NCBI GenBank assembly: GCA_017649565.1
Contig: JAGCGO010000058.1
Location: 1 to 64,000, forward strand
From: Fibrobacter sp.
GTDB lineage: Bacteria; Fibrobacterota; Fibrobacteria; Fibrobacterales; Fibrobacteraceae
DNA length: 64,000 bases
Reading direction: 5' to 3'
Part shown: piece after piece, positions 8,320-17,684 of the stretch
Layout of the letters: each line of letters begins with the position of its first letter
How positions within the stretch are numbered: position 1 is the stretch's first letter
Notes under the pieces: generated by a model
The model's input: only the letters and a program-made list of their open reading frames with translations
The model's database searches: none
What the model was told of the DNA's origin: nothing
Made by a program: the position numbers and the translations under genes

Positions 8320-9945
8320 TTACTTGGTCTGCGGCTCGGCCGGAGTAGAATCCGCAGGAGCGACGACTGCAGCAGTGTCGACAGGCACTTCGGCAGCAGG
8401 AGCTTCGACCTTAGCGGAATCAACGACCTGTTCCACGGCGGCAGGAGCGGCCGGAACAGCCTCGGCGGCCTTGGGCACCGGAGTGCCGAAGAAGTTCACC
8501 TTGGCGAGGAAGATCATCATCACCCAGGAGAGAGCAAGACCAGAGATACCCATCACGATACCCGTCTTGGCCATGCCGTTCGTATCGGTGTAACCGGTAG
8601 CGTGGGCAAGGGCGTTAGGCGGCGTAGAAATCGGGAGGCTCATGCCGAGAGAGCTGGCGAAGGCGACGGAGACAAGCAGAGCAGTCACGCCACCGAGACC
8701 GACCAGGTTGTCCTGGCAGGCGATACCCACGGCGCAGAGAATCGGCACAAGAAGAGTCGCAGTAGAGGTGTGGCTCATGAAGTTCGCCATGAAGAGGCAG
8801 ATAATGCCGCAACCGATCATCAGGGCAATCGGAGACCAGCTTGCAAACGGGATCGTCTTGATCAAGTGGGCGGCAAGGCCGGTCGCGTTGAGGCCGACAC
8901 CCAGGGCGAAACCACCGGCAACGAGCCAGAGCACGTCCCAGCTCATCGCGTTCAGATCCTTCTTGGTGATCACGCCGGTGAGAGCGAAGACAGCCATCGG
9001 GATCATAGCAATCGCATTATCGTTAATACCGTGGACACCCTTACCGGTCACCCACAGGAGCACGCACACAACAAAGGTAATATAGACGATGATGGCCTTG
9101 GGGCTCGTGTCGAACTTGCCGGCACCTTCAATATTGAGGACCATTTCCTTCATCTTGATCGGGTAAATCTTGAGGAGGAGGAGCCAAGCGATAACCATCA
9201 AAATAAGAACGTACGGAATACCGAAAGCCATCCACTGGCCGAAGGAGACGGGGTTCGCAACGAGGTCGCCACGGGCGACGGCGTCGTTCAAGGCGCCGAG
9301 AGCGATAGCGTTTGGTGGCGTACCGATCGGAGTGCCCATGCCGCCGATGTTGGCACCGAGCGGGATGGCGAGCGCGAAGGCCGCCTTGCCGCGGTCATCT
9401 TCGTCGAAGAGCTTGAGCACCGGGGCCAAGATAGCGAGCATCATGGCGGCGGTCGCAGTGTTGCTCATGAACATGGAGAACACGGCGGTAATGAGCATGA
9501 GGCCGAGAAGCACGAACTTCGGATTCTTGCCGAAGGGCTTCAGGAGCACGCGGGCCAGGTTCAAGTCCATCTTGTACTTGGTCGCGGCAGCGGCGAGGAA
9601 GAACCCGCCCAGGAAGAGCATGATGATCGGGTTCGCGAAGGTCGCCATGACGGACTTGTGGCTAATCATCGTCACGCCGTCCACGCGGAACGGAGCGAGC
9701 GCCGAATCCGACATCGTGACAATCATGAGCACGATGACGAGCATCGAGGTAGACCAGATCGGGAACGGTTGCAGAATCCAGAAAAGGGCAGCCATGACGA
9801 AAACGCCGATGACGCGGATTTCGAGCGGATTGAGGATTCCCATGGGGCTTGCGGCATCGAATCCGAGGGATTCGTAGGGCAAGAAGAGGGCGGCGATGGC
9901 AAGCAACGACGCAATGATGAATTTGATGAATTTAGCCTTTGTCAT
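8320..9945 (-). CDS. DASS/SLC13-family di- or tricarboxylate transporter
   Basis: A 541-residue inner-membrane carrier of the divalent anion:Na+ symporter family, which moves succinate, malate, citrate or similar acids. Two family-typical SNT-like re-entrant motifs are visible: GTPIGTPPNAIALGA in the first half and SLPISTPPNALAHATG in the second, plus SHTSTATLLVPI. About 11-12 hydrophobic segments. In a succinate-producing anaerobe it could serve exchange or efflux, but substrate and direction cannot be read from sequence. The last ~55 residues are an unusual Ala/Pro/Val-rich, acidic cytoplasmic tail not usual for the family. The gene stands alone and ends at a bidirectional terminator. Confidence 0.9.
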   Translation of the reverse strand: MTKAKFIKFIIASLLAIAALFLPYESLGFDAASPMGILNPLEIRVIGVFVMAALFWILQPFPIWSTSMLVIVLMIVTMSDSALAPFRVDGVTMISHKSVMATFANPIIMLFLGGFFLAAAATKYKMDLNLARVLLKPFGKNPKFVLLGLMLITAVFSMFMSNTATAAMMLAILAPVLKLFDEDDRGKAAFALAIPLGANIGGMGTPIGTPPNAIALGALNDAVARGDLVANPVSFGQWMAFGIPYVLILMVIAWLLLLKIYPIKMKEMVLNIEGAGKFDTSPKAIIVYITFVVCVLLWVTGKGVHGINDNAIAMIPMAVFALTGVITKKDLNAMSWDVLWLVAGGFALGVGLNATGLAAHLIKTIPFASWSPIALMIGCGIICLFMANFMSHTSTATLLVPILCAVGIACQDNLVGLGGVTALLVSVAFASSLGMSLPISTPPNALAHATGYTDTNGMAKTGIVMGISGLALSWVMMIFLAKVNFFGTPVPKAAEAVPAAPAAVEQVVDSAKVEAPAAEVPVDTAAVVAPADSTPAEPQTK

Positions 9946-10003
9946 AACGGGCGCAAATTTAGCAATAATAGAGCGTTTCGGCTATACTATTATTTACGCA
10001 CAT

Positions 10004-10016
10004 TCACAATATGTGA
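10004..10016. promoter_or_regulatory. Short palindrome in the leader region of the DASS transporter
   Basis: TCACA-ATA-TGTGA is a perfect 5-bp inverted repeat about 60 nt upstream of the transporter start. It could be an operator, but the half-sites are in the opposite order to a CRP site and one copy is weak evidence. Confidence 0.25.
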
Positions 10017-10072
10017 TAGAACGGGAAATTTTACGGGCACCCTGCAAATTTGGGCAAAAAAAAGCGAAAAAG

Positions 10073-12964
10073 CTACCGGATTGCCACCTTGGAGACCAGG
10101 CGGTGGCCACCGACACTGACCCGGGCGACAAAGATTCCCGAACGGTTCACGCGGAGACTTGCGCTATTCGCCCCGTCCCGGGCAGAGAATGCGGCCGAGG
10201 AGACCACCCTACCCTGCAAATCGAGAAGTTCCACCTTTGCGATACTCCCCGAAAGGCCGGCCCCCGCAACGAACCCGACCTGCAACTGACCTGGCGACTG
10301 GCGGAAACTCAAACCGTCCAGCGCATAGGAGACCTTGGCTTTCGGAGCGGAAGCCACGCGGATGGTCGCCTCCCTGGCACGCGGGAGGAGCCTTACCCCC
10401 AGACTGTCGCCGTCCGAGAGTTCCGTCGTCTTTCCGTCGACAGTGAGGAACACGCGCAAGCCGCGCGCCTGCAGGGCCGCGACCCCTTCGGCAGACACAA
10501 AGGCATCGCTTTCGCTCCCAGCCTGCAACTCCAGCGTCCACTCGTAGGCGCCATCCTTCGCAAAGCGCTTCAAGGACTTCGTCAGACGCCCACCGTGCTC
10601 CCCGAGCACAGACAGGTTCACGTGATCGCCCATGGCAGAGGGAGGTTCCTCGCGGTTCACGTCGCGGGCCGACGCCCCGAGGATATTCCAGGAATCCCTG
10701 TGTCCGCGGCCATCGCTCAGCACGACACGGAATTCCCACCCGTCGCCCGCACCTTCTTTTGCGAGCGCCCTACGGGCAAGAGAACCTTCCCACAGCGAGC
10801 TGTCGAAAACGGGCTCGCCGTCCAGTTCCCAAACTACAGTCCGGTCGACCTTCACCCACACGGCCTCGTAAGGACCGAGGACAGTCGGCATCTCGTACTC
10901 GCGGGTCTTCGGGTTCCAGCGCCAGAACTGCACGGAATCGCCGGCCGCATCGGCACGCAGGTCTATGTAGTAGCCGTGAGGATTCGCCACCAGGTTCCAG
11001 CCGCTATTCAGGCTGTCCAGCGCCCAGGAGAACGCAAGTTCCCCGGCGTCTTCCCCGACAAGCGAAAGCGTACGTCCTTCGAGACTGTTGTACCAGTAGC
11101 CGTCGGCCGCCGAGGGCTTGTCACCGCGCTTCAGCCTGCGGTACTGCATGTACTCGGCACCGCCATACGATTCGTCCCAGCGGTAGAACAGCTGGTCGTC
11201 ATCCCACTTGAGCGATTGCAAATCCACGCCCGAGAGCGAAACCATCGCCCAGGCTCCCGTATCAACGGCAATCTCGCCCGCAACTCGCAGCGTATCCACG
11301 AAGCTCGCCGAATCCAGGTTATGGAAGACCTTCGCCTCGACGACGTATTCGCCCACGGGCGCCGGCACAAGCCTCCATTCCCCTTCGAGCATGGTCGTTT
11401 CCGCGGAATCCACGAGCAACGAATCCACAATGTAGCCTTCCGGCCCCGTGACCGTGACCCGGAAGCCCACCTTGCGGAAGATGTTCATCTCCCCGGTGCT
11501 GTAACGCAGACGCGCCGCATTGCCCGAAACTTCGAGTCCGGATTCGACAATAACCATAAGCGGTTCGGGATCGGGACCAGGCACAAAAGGAGGTTCGAAC
11601 AGCGTCGCCCCGCCAATCCGGGCCCAGCCACTGTCCGCAACGAAACTGGTGTGTTTCTTGCTCTTTTTCTTCTTGGACGAAGCGGTGTAAGAAATCATCC
11701 CGTCCAGGACAAACGCAGAATCAGGCAGAGCACGCACAATGAACGGGAGACCGTTCGCACTGCGCGGAACCCTGATGGTATCACGAAGACTGCGGACCAC
11801 CGTATCGCCCGAGACCACTTGCAACAGTTCCAAGCTGCCGCGGACAGAACCCAGCGTCACGTCAAACCCGACACATTCCGGACCATACGTCCAGTTCGGC
11901 ATCATGACCAGCACTTCGTCCTCGGAGCTGAGTAGCGACATGTCGAAGTCGGAGCTCTTGAACATCCGGCCTTCTATGTCACGGTTTTCCACGGACCATC
12001 CGTCAAAGCAGGCATCCGCACGATAGACCGTGGGGAAATCGCCACCACCTTCGGCCATAGACACTTCTTCTTTCCACGTTTCGTCGTAGAAGGTGCTGTC
12101 CAGGTCCTTAGTAAATACAAACGAATGCAGGTTCTTGTGCGTCGTGGTATAGAATTCCACCTTGAACTGAACGGAACTGAATTCGATATTGCTGTCGGCA
12201 TCCAGCACCTTGAGAGCATTCTTGAGGACTCGCTCCAGGTCGACCATATCCGAGCGGACATGCGTCATGAAGCGCAGCGAATCCAGAGCATCCAATGTAG
12301 ACGGAGAGGCACTGGCAGAGGCGTCCTCGTCGAGTTCGACAGAGAAGAACATGTAAAGGCTGTCCAGCATTTCCCCGGGCTTGACCTTCGGGACAACTTG
12401 CAGTTTGGTCACAAAAGCAACCGCATTGGACTCGCCATACAAAAGTTCCCTTTCGCCCATCTGCACCTTGACCACGAGCGGCACGGAGCCCTCGTTAGAT
12501 ACGACCAAGTTCTTCAGGATAGGCTTGCCCAGCGTTGCACTGTAAAACAACTGCAAGGTGACATTTTCTTTTATGTTCTGCAGGTAGTCCTGGAAAAAGT
12601 AGCCGGCCCTTTGCTTGGTGCAGTCATAGAACTTGGTTTGCGTCTGGGTCTTCACAAAAACGCTGTCCAGGTCCATCGCGTTTATCCCGTAGCTGTCCAC
12701 GACGCCGAACAAGGGAATCTGGTCGAGACCGTCGAAATCCACTTCCTTCATGACCGGCATGAATGCATAGATGGACAGGCCGCTCTTGTCGAACGAGCGG
12801 AAAACTTCCCCGTCCGATATATAGTACTCTATATTAACGTGCGGCTTAAGGGGCGGAATTTGTGGAATCGGAGGCTTTGAGCCCGCAAAAGCAAGGGAGA
12901 AGGACGCCATCATAAAAATGGCGAACAAGCGCAATAGGATTATCAATCCGGCAGACGTCCTCAT
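10073..12964 (-). CDS. Large secreted protein with T9SS-type C-terminal sorting domain
   Basis: A 963-residue exported protein: N-terminal signal peptide ending near LAFAGS, then a ~530-residue unique region of mixed beta character with no recognised family. A C-terminal ~390-residue module starts at about residue 570 (WAMVSLSGVDL). This module is clearly homologous to the end of the next gene upstream (13039-17448): same 'FYRWDES', 'GYWYNS', 'SGWNLVANP', 'YEAVWVK', 'GDHV(N/S)LS' landmarks. The last ~75 residues (VELLDLQGRVV ... GIFVARV ... KVAIR) fit a type A T9SS sorting domain. Lies 74 nt after its neighbour on the same strand. It is likely a surface protein; no catalytic motif seen. Confidence 0.8.
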   Translation of the reverse strand: MRTSAGLIILLRLFAIFMMASFSLAFAGSKPPIPQIPPLKPHVNIEYYISDGEVFRSFDKSGLSIYAFMPVMKEVDFDGLDQIPLFGVVDSYGINAMDLDSVFVKTQTQTKFYDCTKQRAGYFFQDYLQNIKENVTLQLFYSATLGKPILKNLVVSNEGSVPLVVKVQMGERELLYGESNAVAFVTKLQVVPKVKPGEMLDSLYMFFSVELDEDASASASPSTLDALDSLRFMTHVRSDMVDLERVLKNALKVLDADSNIEFSSVQFKVEFYTTTHKNLHSFVFTKDLDSTFYDETWKEEVSMAEGGGDFPTVYRADACFDGWSVENRDIEGRMFKSSDFDMSLLSSEDEVLVMMPNWTYGPECVGFDVTLGSVRGSLELLQVVSGDTVVRSLRDTIRVPRSANGLPFIVRALPDSAFVLDGMISYTASSKKKKSKKHTSFVADSGWARIGGATLFEPPFVPGPDPEPLMVIVESGLEVSGNAARLRYSTGEMNIFRKVGFRVTVTGPEGYIVDSLLVDSAETTMLEGEWRLVPAPVGEYVVEAKVFHNLDSASFVDTLRVAGEIAVDTGAWAMVSLSGVDLQSLKWDDDQLFYRWDESYGGAEYMQYRRLKRGDKPSAADGYWYNSLEGRTLSLVGEDAGELAFSWALDSLNSGWNLVANPHGYYIDLRADAAGDSVQFWRWNPKTREYEMPTVLGPYEAVWVKVDRTVVWELDGEPVFDSSLWEGSLARRALAKEGAGDGWEFRVVLSDGRGHRDSWNILGASARDVNREEPPSAMGDHVNLSVLGEHGGRLTKSLKRFAKDGAYEWTLELQAGSESDAFVSAEGVAALQARGLRVFLTVDGKTTELSDGDSLGVRLLPRAREATIRVASAPKAKVSYALDGLSFRQSPGQLQVGFVAGAGLSGSIAKVELLDLQGRVVSSAAFSARDGANSASLRVNRSGIFVARVSVGGHRLVSKVAIR

Positions 12965-13038
12965 AGCTATGAAAATAAATAATATCGGACGATTTTGCTA
13001 AAAGAATCTTACAAAAATGCCATCTGGGGCACGCAAAG

Positions 13039-16000
13039 TCACTTCAGAACGATATTCTTGGCGACTGCCTGGCTCCCAGAGCGGATTCTGAGGATGTAGA
13101 GCCCACCCTTCGGAGCGGGGAACCTCACGCCGTTCACCCCGGCCGAGGACGTCCTCGAAAGCGAGGCCACCACCCTTCCGGAAAGATCCAGCAGTTCGAC
13201 CTTCGCATTCATGCCTGCAAGCCCTTCGCTCACCACGAACTGGACATCGACAGCATCTCCGCTGCGGAAGAACCGGATATCCTTGACGGCGTATTCCACC
13301 TCGGGCCTGGCACTCGGAGCCACACGGACGACCGCGGTCTTCTTGAGCGTACCGACCTTCACAGGAATCTTCTTTCCTTCCTTCGCCTCGACTGTCTTGC
13401 CGTCAACCGTCACGAACACCTTGTTGCCCGTGGCATGGACATCGGCAATGCCTTCCAGCTTGAGGAAAGCCTCCCTTTCGCTGGATGCGCTCAGGTTCAG
13501 CGTCCATTCCATTTCGTCGGCAGCAGGGCGGAACGACTTGGCAAGTGCGCGGCCGGACTCTACAATCGAGAGCGACACATGGTCACCCATGCCGGACGGC
13601 GGTTCGTCGCATACAGAGGCGACACTCCTCGTGCCGAACATGTTCCAGGAATCCTTCTTGCCGTTATCGTCGGACAAGATGGCACGGAGCGTCCAGCCGT
13701 CGGACGACTTCTTGAGCGAGGAAGCCTTCGCAAGAGCGTGGGTCCCGTCCTTCATAAACTTGGGCTTGGCGGCAAACTGGATCGTCTGCGGGCCGGGAGT
13801 CTTCACCCAGACCGCTTCGTAGGGTTTCAGTTCCGTCGGGATATCGTACTCGCCGGACTCGTCATTCCAGCTCCATACATCGATGCCGGAGTTTTCAAGC
13901 GCGGACAAGTCGACCACCCAGCTGTAGGGGTTAGCCACCATGTTCCAGCCGCTATGGATGCTGTCGACGTTCCATACAATTTCGGCACCTTCGACATACT
14001 TGCCCGCTTTGCGCTTCAGGGGAACGCCATCATACGAACCATACCAGTAACCGGTGGTTCCGGCAACCTCGTCCGAGCGGGAATAGGCGCGGTACTGCAA
14101 GTAGTCGCCCACGGACAGCGACTCATCCCAGCGGTAGAGCACATGGTACTTGTCCAGGTGGAGCTTGCGGAGGTCGACATCGGCGAGCGAAACCATCTGC
14201 CAGCGGCTCGACCGGACAGGCTGAACTTCCTTGGCTCCCCCATTGGCGAAGGCGGAGACGGAATCGCCCTGCAGAACAATCTCGTAGGCAACAGAATCGC
14301 CGGAAGACACTGCAAAAGTCACGGATGCGCCGCGCACGGAACCAGGCACGGAATCAAGCAGCAGCGTATCGACAACGACGGAAGCGCCGGCCCACACACG
14401 CACCGATACGGAGACCTTGCCCGCCAAGGAATCCACGCTGGCATTGAACTTGAGCCTAGCCATGGAACCCGCCCATTCTATACGGTGCGACTCGATCTCG
14501 GGAGTCGGGATAACGACAATCACCGGTTCGCTGCTAGACATGGGCAGCACAAACGAGGAGGACGATTCGGGCAGCGGTTGTTCGGAAGAACTCAAGACAA
14601 CCGGCACGAACTCAGAAGAACTGGACTCGATGAATTGCGAGCTGGAGCTCTCCGGAGGAGGAGGCAACTCGGAACTGGAACTTTCCGGAGGAGGAGGTGG
14701 CAGCGAGCTGGAGCTCTCCGGCGGAGGCGGAAGCTGCGAGCTAGAGCTCTCTGGCGGAGGCGGAAGCTGCGAGCTAGAGCTCTCTGGCGGAGGCGGAAGC
14801 TGCGAGCTAGAGCTCGACTGCGGTTCCGAGGAACTGGAGAGCGGCACGGACGAAGACGAAGGAACAATGACGACGGCAGGAACCTCAAGAAGATACGGGA
14901 AACCACCGTTCTCGGCAGCCTTGTATCCCCAATATGCCCTGCCCTCCACTGCAAACGGAGCATTCAAGAAGTCAGCAAACTCGGGCGTCTTCATGGAAGC
15001 GACCGTCTTTACACCATTGAAATTCTCGTTTATGTTTTCCGTATCGCCATTACGTACGTTGTAACGGACATCCCAGCACGTCATGTTGCCGTTCAACTTG
15101 GACTTGCCCTTGCACTCGTTCTCGATCAGTTTCCAGTCATCACCCTGCGCCGACGGCATGTAACGGGCGTTGCCCCCCTCGAACAAGCCGAAGGCGTCCA
15201 GGTCGTCATCGCCATTATGGTATGTGGAAACAATCTTTCTAAGAACCTTCGTGCCGTTCAACGTGAGCTTTCCTGCCAGGTAACCTCCGTAGATGTTATC
15301 CGAAGGCGTACTGCCGGGAACACTCATCGAACCAATGTAGTACGCATTCTGCATGACAAAGTCCTTGCTGCTGAGCAAGCCACCAAACACGCCGCCCACG
15401 AACAGGGAGTCCGCCTGGGAAAAATCACCTTGTACTTTGATAGCACCTCTAACCCAGACATGGTCGACTTTATTCGGCATGATGCAGTAGCCGCAAATTC
15501 CGCCCACGGCCGCAGAGCCCTGCACCGGGAATGCCGCCCCCGCTTTGGGATTGAAGGTCATCACGCCTATATTATTCACCCGGATATTGTCAAAGGCAAC
15601 ATACAGCATACCGGCATTGTCGGCAAACGAGCCAATGATGCCTCCCATGCGGACTAGATTCAGGCTATCCGTTACTTCAATCGTTCCTGTAAACAGCCCA
15701 TTGCGAACCGTCAGGACGGAATCCCCATTGGTATAGGATCCACTCGTATTGGGCCGCGTCACGGCCTTGCCGACAAAGCCACCCACCATCAAGGAATCGA
15801 TGGATGCAATCTCGCTACCTCCGACAGAATGTCCGCGCAGGCCTTTCACGGCCACCTTCATCTCCATCGACGATGAATTCCCCGACAGAGCGTCCGCATT
15901 ACGTGCAAGACAAGCGCGGCCAGCCAAACCGCCCATGAACACATTGGCGCTCACATTCTCGGCATCAGCCTTTTTCGCCACCAGAAGGGAACCGACGGTT

Positions 16001-17448
16001 CTTGAATTCTTGATAGAGACAAACGATTCGGCAGTCACGGTATTCTTGGTGTACACGCAAGTCTCTTCACCAATGAGGCCTCCTACAGAATATTCATAGA
16101 AGCCGGCATTCGAGAGGGAGTCCTTCATGGTGAGTTGAACCAAGGCATTCTCGATCTTTACGATAGAGCCTCCATCAACGGCGCTGCGGCCAACCAAGCC
16201 GCCGACATGCACGTCCGAACCTTTCGATTTGGAAATGGAACCATTGAAATCCACATTCGTAATGGACAGGTCCATAGCTTCATTGACTTCGTTCTTGTAG
16301 ATAGCCGCCTCGCCGACGAGGCCACCCATCGACTTGCCGCCACTGATCTTGGTATAGGTCTTCTCGGTTTTTTGAGGCATGACCACCTTGTCAATCTCCA
16401 TGGCAAGTCGATTTTCCTGAGTATCCGCCTTCTTAGAAAGCGCATACATGCCCGCAAGTCCGCCAACGACAGTAGACGTATCTTCAGACAGGTTCTCGAC
16501 CCGGGCAATCACATTGATATCATACACTTTGAGATCCACCGCATAACCAACCAGGCCCCCGATGAATGCGCGGTATTCGCTCCCCCAACCGGAAGTGCGG
16601 CTCGCCGCATAATTGTCCGCACCGTTCAGGTCCACCTGATTGTAGACCTTCAAGTCATCGTCACTGTACACCCACTGGATAGTACTGTTTTTCGCATAGC
16701 CGACAAACCCACCGGCCATCGGAGCCGAAATGGTAACGTCAACCAAGGTATCCTGGTAAAGCAGCGAATTGGTCAACACGCCAGCCATGGCACCCACAGG
16801 GCCGAAGAACGACGCATCCTTCCTCTGGACCGACTGCGTCTTAGAGGCCATTACACGAAAATGGAAATTTCTAAGCGTCAGGTAATGGGCATTGACCCAA
16901 TCAAGACTCTTGAAAAGGCCAACCGTATCGGAAAGGGTCTCTACCGAATAGTCGATATCCTTGAAATAGCAGACATTGCTGATGGTATGGTTGCTTCCGT
17001 CAATTTCGCCGTGTTGGGCCTTGAACCTGATGGGAGTATGGTTGACACGACAGATGGTGTCCCCCATCTCCTTATCCACCTTATACTGCGCAAAATCAAA
17101 ATCCGTCAAGAAGATAAGCTTTCCCGTCGTCTTCTGCAGGGAATCACTAAAAACGGGGTTCCAATCCGCATTCAACAGGGAATCCAGAGCTGCGGCAGCG
17201 TGGGCCGAATCAGTCAAATGAGCGCCTGTACACGTCCCATTCCAAACAGCGACCGAGCTAAACGGAAAAAACGAATATCCCGCAGAGGGCCTTGCACTTG
17301 TACCGCAAGAGTCGACAGTTCTCGAAATGTAGGCGTTTCCATTACCTTCATCATAGAGGTTGACAAAGCCCGCATCCAGCCCTTGCGCAAAAACAGATCC
17401 CGCCGTCAGGAATCCCCAAATGAACAACAAAATGGATTTTACTTTCAT
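13039..17448 (-). CDS. Giant secreted GLUG-repeat protein with Pro/Ser linker and T9SS-type tail
   Basis: 1469 residues. A signal peptide (ending SVFAQG) is followed by a repeat region (about 200-790) with at least nine 'GG-[LFI]-[VAIC]-G' turns spaced 50-70 residues apart, the pattern of GLUG-type beta-solenoid repeats in adhesins. Residues about 860-975 form a disordered spacer of SSSS and QLPPPPE units. After it comes the same C-terminal module as the 963-aa neighbour (from about residue 1083, WQMVSLADVDL) and a sorting tail (VELLDLSGRVV ... GLYILRI ... KNIVLK). It probably acts as a cell-surface adhesin or scaffold. The paired C-terminal modules suggest gene duplication with new N-termini. 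Confidence 0.85.
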   Translation of the reverse strand: MKVKSILLFIWGFLTAGSVFAQGLDAGFVNLYDEGNGNAYISRTVDSCGTSARPSAGYSFFPFSSVAVWNGTCTGAHLTDSAHAAAALDSLLNADWNPVFSDSLQKTTGKLIFLTDFDFAQYKVDKEMGDTICRVNHTPIRFKAQHGEIDGSNHTISNVCYFKDIDYSVETLSDTVGLFKSLDWVNAHYLTLRNFHFRVMASKTQSVQRKDASFFGPVGAMAGVLTNSLLYQDTLVDVTISAPMAGGFVGYAKNSTIQWVYSDDDLKVYNQVDLNGADNYAASRTSGWGSEYRAFIGGLVGYAVDLKVYDINVIARVENLSEDTSTVVGGLAGMYALSKKADTQENRLAMEIDKVVMPQKTEKTYTKISGGKSMGGLVGEAAIYKNEVNEAMDLSITNVDFNGSISKSKGSDVHVGGLVGRSAVDGGSIVKIENALVQLTMKDSLSNAGFYEYSVGGLIGEETCVYTKNTVTAESFVSIKNSRTVGSLLVAKKADAENVSANVFMGGLAGRACLARNADALSGNSSSMEMKVAVKGLRGHSVGGSEIASIDSLMVGGFVGKAVTRPNTSGSYTNGDSVLTVRNGLFTGTIEVTDSLNLVRMGGIIGSFADNAGMLYVAFDNIRVNNIGVMTFNPKAGAAFPVQGSAAVGGICGYCIMPNKVDHVWVRGAIKVQGDFSQADSLFVGGVFGGLLSSKDFVMQNAYYIGSMSVPGSTPSDNIYGGYLAGKLTLNGTKVLRKIVSTYHNGDDDLDAFGLFEGGNARYMPSAQGDDWKLIENECKGKSKLNGNMTCWDVRYNVRNGDTENINENFNGVKTVASMKTPEFADFLNAPFAVEGRAYWGYKAAENGGFPYLLEVPAVVIVPSSSSVPLSSSSEPQSSSSSQLPPPPESSSSQLPPPPESSSSQLPPPPESSSSLPPPPPESSSSELPPPPESSSSQFIESSSSEFVPVVLSSSEQPLPESSSSFVLPMSSSEPVIVVIPTPEIESHRIEWAGSMARLKFNASVDSLAGKVSVSVRVWAGASVVVDTLLLDSVPGSVRGASVTFAVSSGDSVAYEIVLQGDSVSAFANGGAKEVQPVRSSRWQMVSLADVDLRKLHLDKYHVLYRWDESLSVGDYLQYRAYSRSDEVAGTTGYWYGSYDGVPLKRKAGKYVEGAEIVWNVDSIHSGWNMVANPYSWVVDLSALENSGIDVWSWNDESGEYDIPTELKPYEAVWVKTPGPQTIQFAAKPKFMKDGTHALAKASSLKKSSDGWTLRAILSDDNGKKDSWNMFGTRSVASVCDEPPSGMGDHVSLSIVESGRALAKSFRPAADEMEWTLNLSASSEREAFLKLEGIADVHATGNKVFVTVDGKTVEAKEGKKIPVKVGTLKKTAVVRVAPSARPEVEYAVKDIRFFRSGDAVDVQFVVSEGLAGMNAKVELLDLSGRVVASLSRTSSAGVNGVRFPAPKGGLYILRIRSGSQAVAKNIVLK
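14639..14819 (-). repeat. 33-bp tandem repeats encoding the SSSSQLPPPPE linker
   Basis: Five units of 30, 36, 33, 33 and 33 bp, plus a partial sixth. The last two full units (about 14738-14803) are identical in DNA, so part of the array expanded recently. All length changes are multiples of 3, keeping the frame. Confidence 0.92.
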
Positions 17449-17628
17449 CTCTTACACCCTACCTCGAACATTTTCTTTATATAAGATACTACCAAAAACG
17501 GGAAATATTCCAATTGGGAGTTTCTTTTTCTTTACACTGTGATTAGGCACAAGTGCAAAATCTGCCCAAAATGCTACAAAATGACAGGCGTCACATGTTT
17601 AATTTTGTACAACACTTTTTTGGGGGAA

Positions 17629-17684
17629 GGGGCTAGGGTCTAGAGGCTAGAATTCAGGGGACTCGGGCCTGGAGCCTGGAGCCT
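17629..17684. repeat. Heptamer array A (8 units) overlapping a stop codon
   Basis: Eight consecutive 7-nt units in one phase, drifting from GGGGCTA, GGGTCTA, GAGGCTA to CGGGCCT, GGAGCCT, GGAGCCT. The final CCTA supplies the TAG stop (17683-17685) of the solute-binding protein on the minus strand. The rest of the gap to the GLUG-repeat gene (17449-17628) is AT-rich promoter-like sequence. Confidence 0.8.

Noticed and set aside
10004-10016. CRP-binding site
   Set aside because: Half-sites TCACA and TGTGA are in the reverse order and spacing of a CRP site.
8602-11935. Long plus-strand open frames (505 and 679 aa) opposite the DASS and 963-aa genes
   Set aside because: His/Arg/Glu-rich antisense shadows of confirmed minus genes; no domain motif.
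14639-14819. 33-bp repeats as a CRISPR array
   Set aside because: No spacers; repeats encode a Pro/Ser linker in frame.
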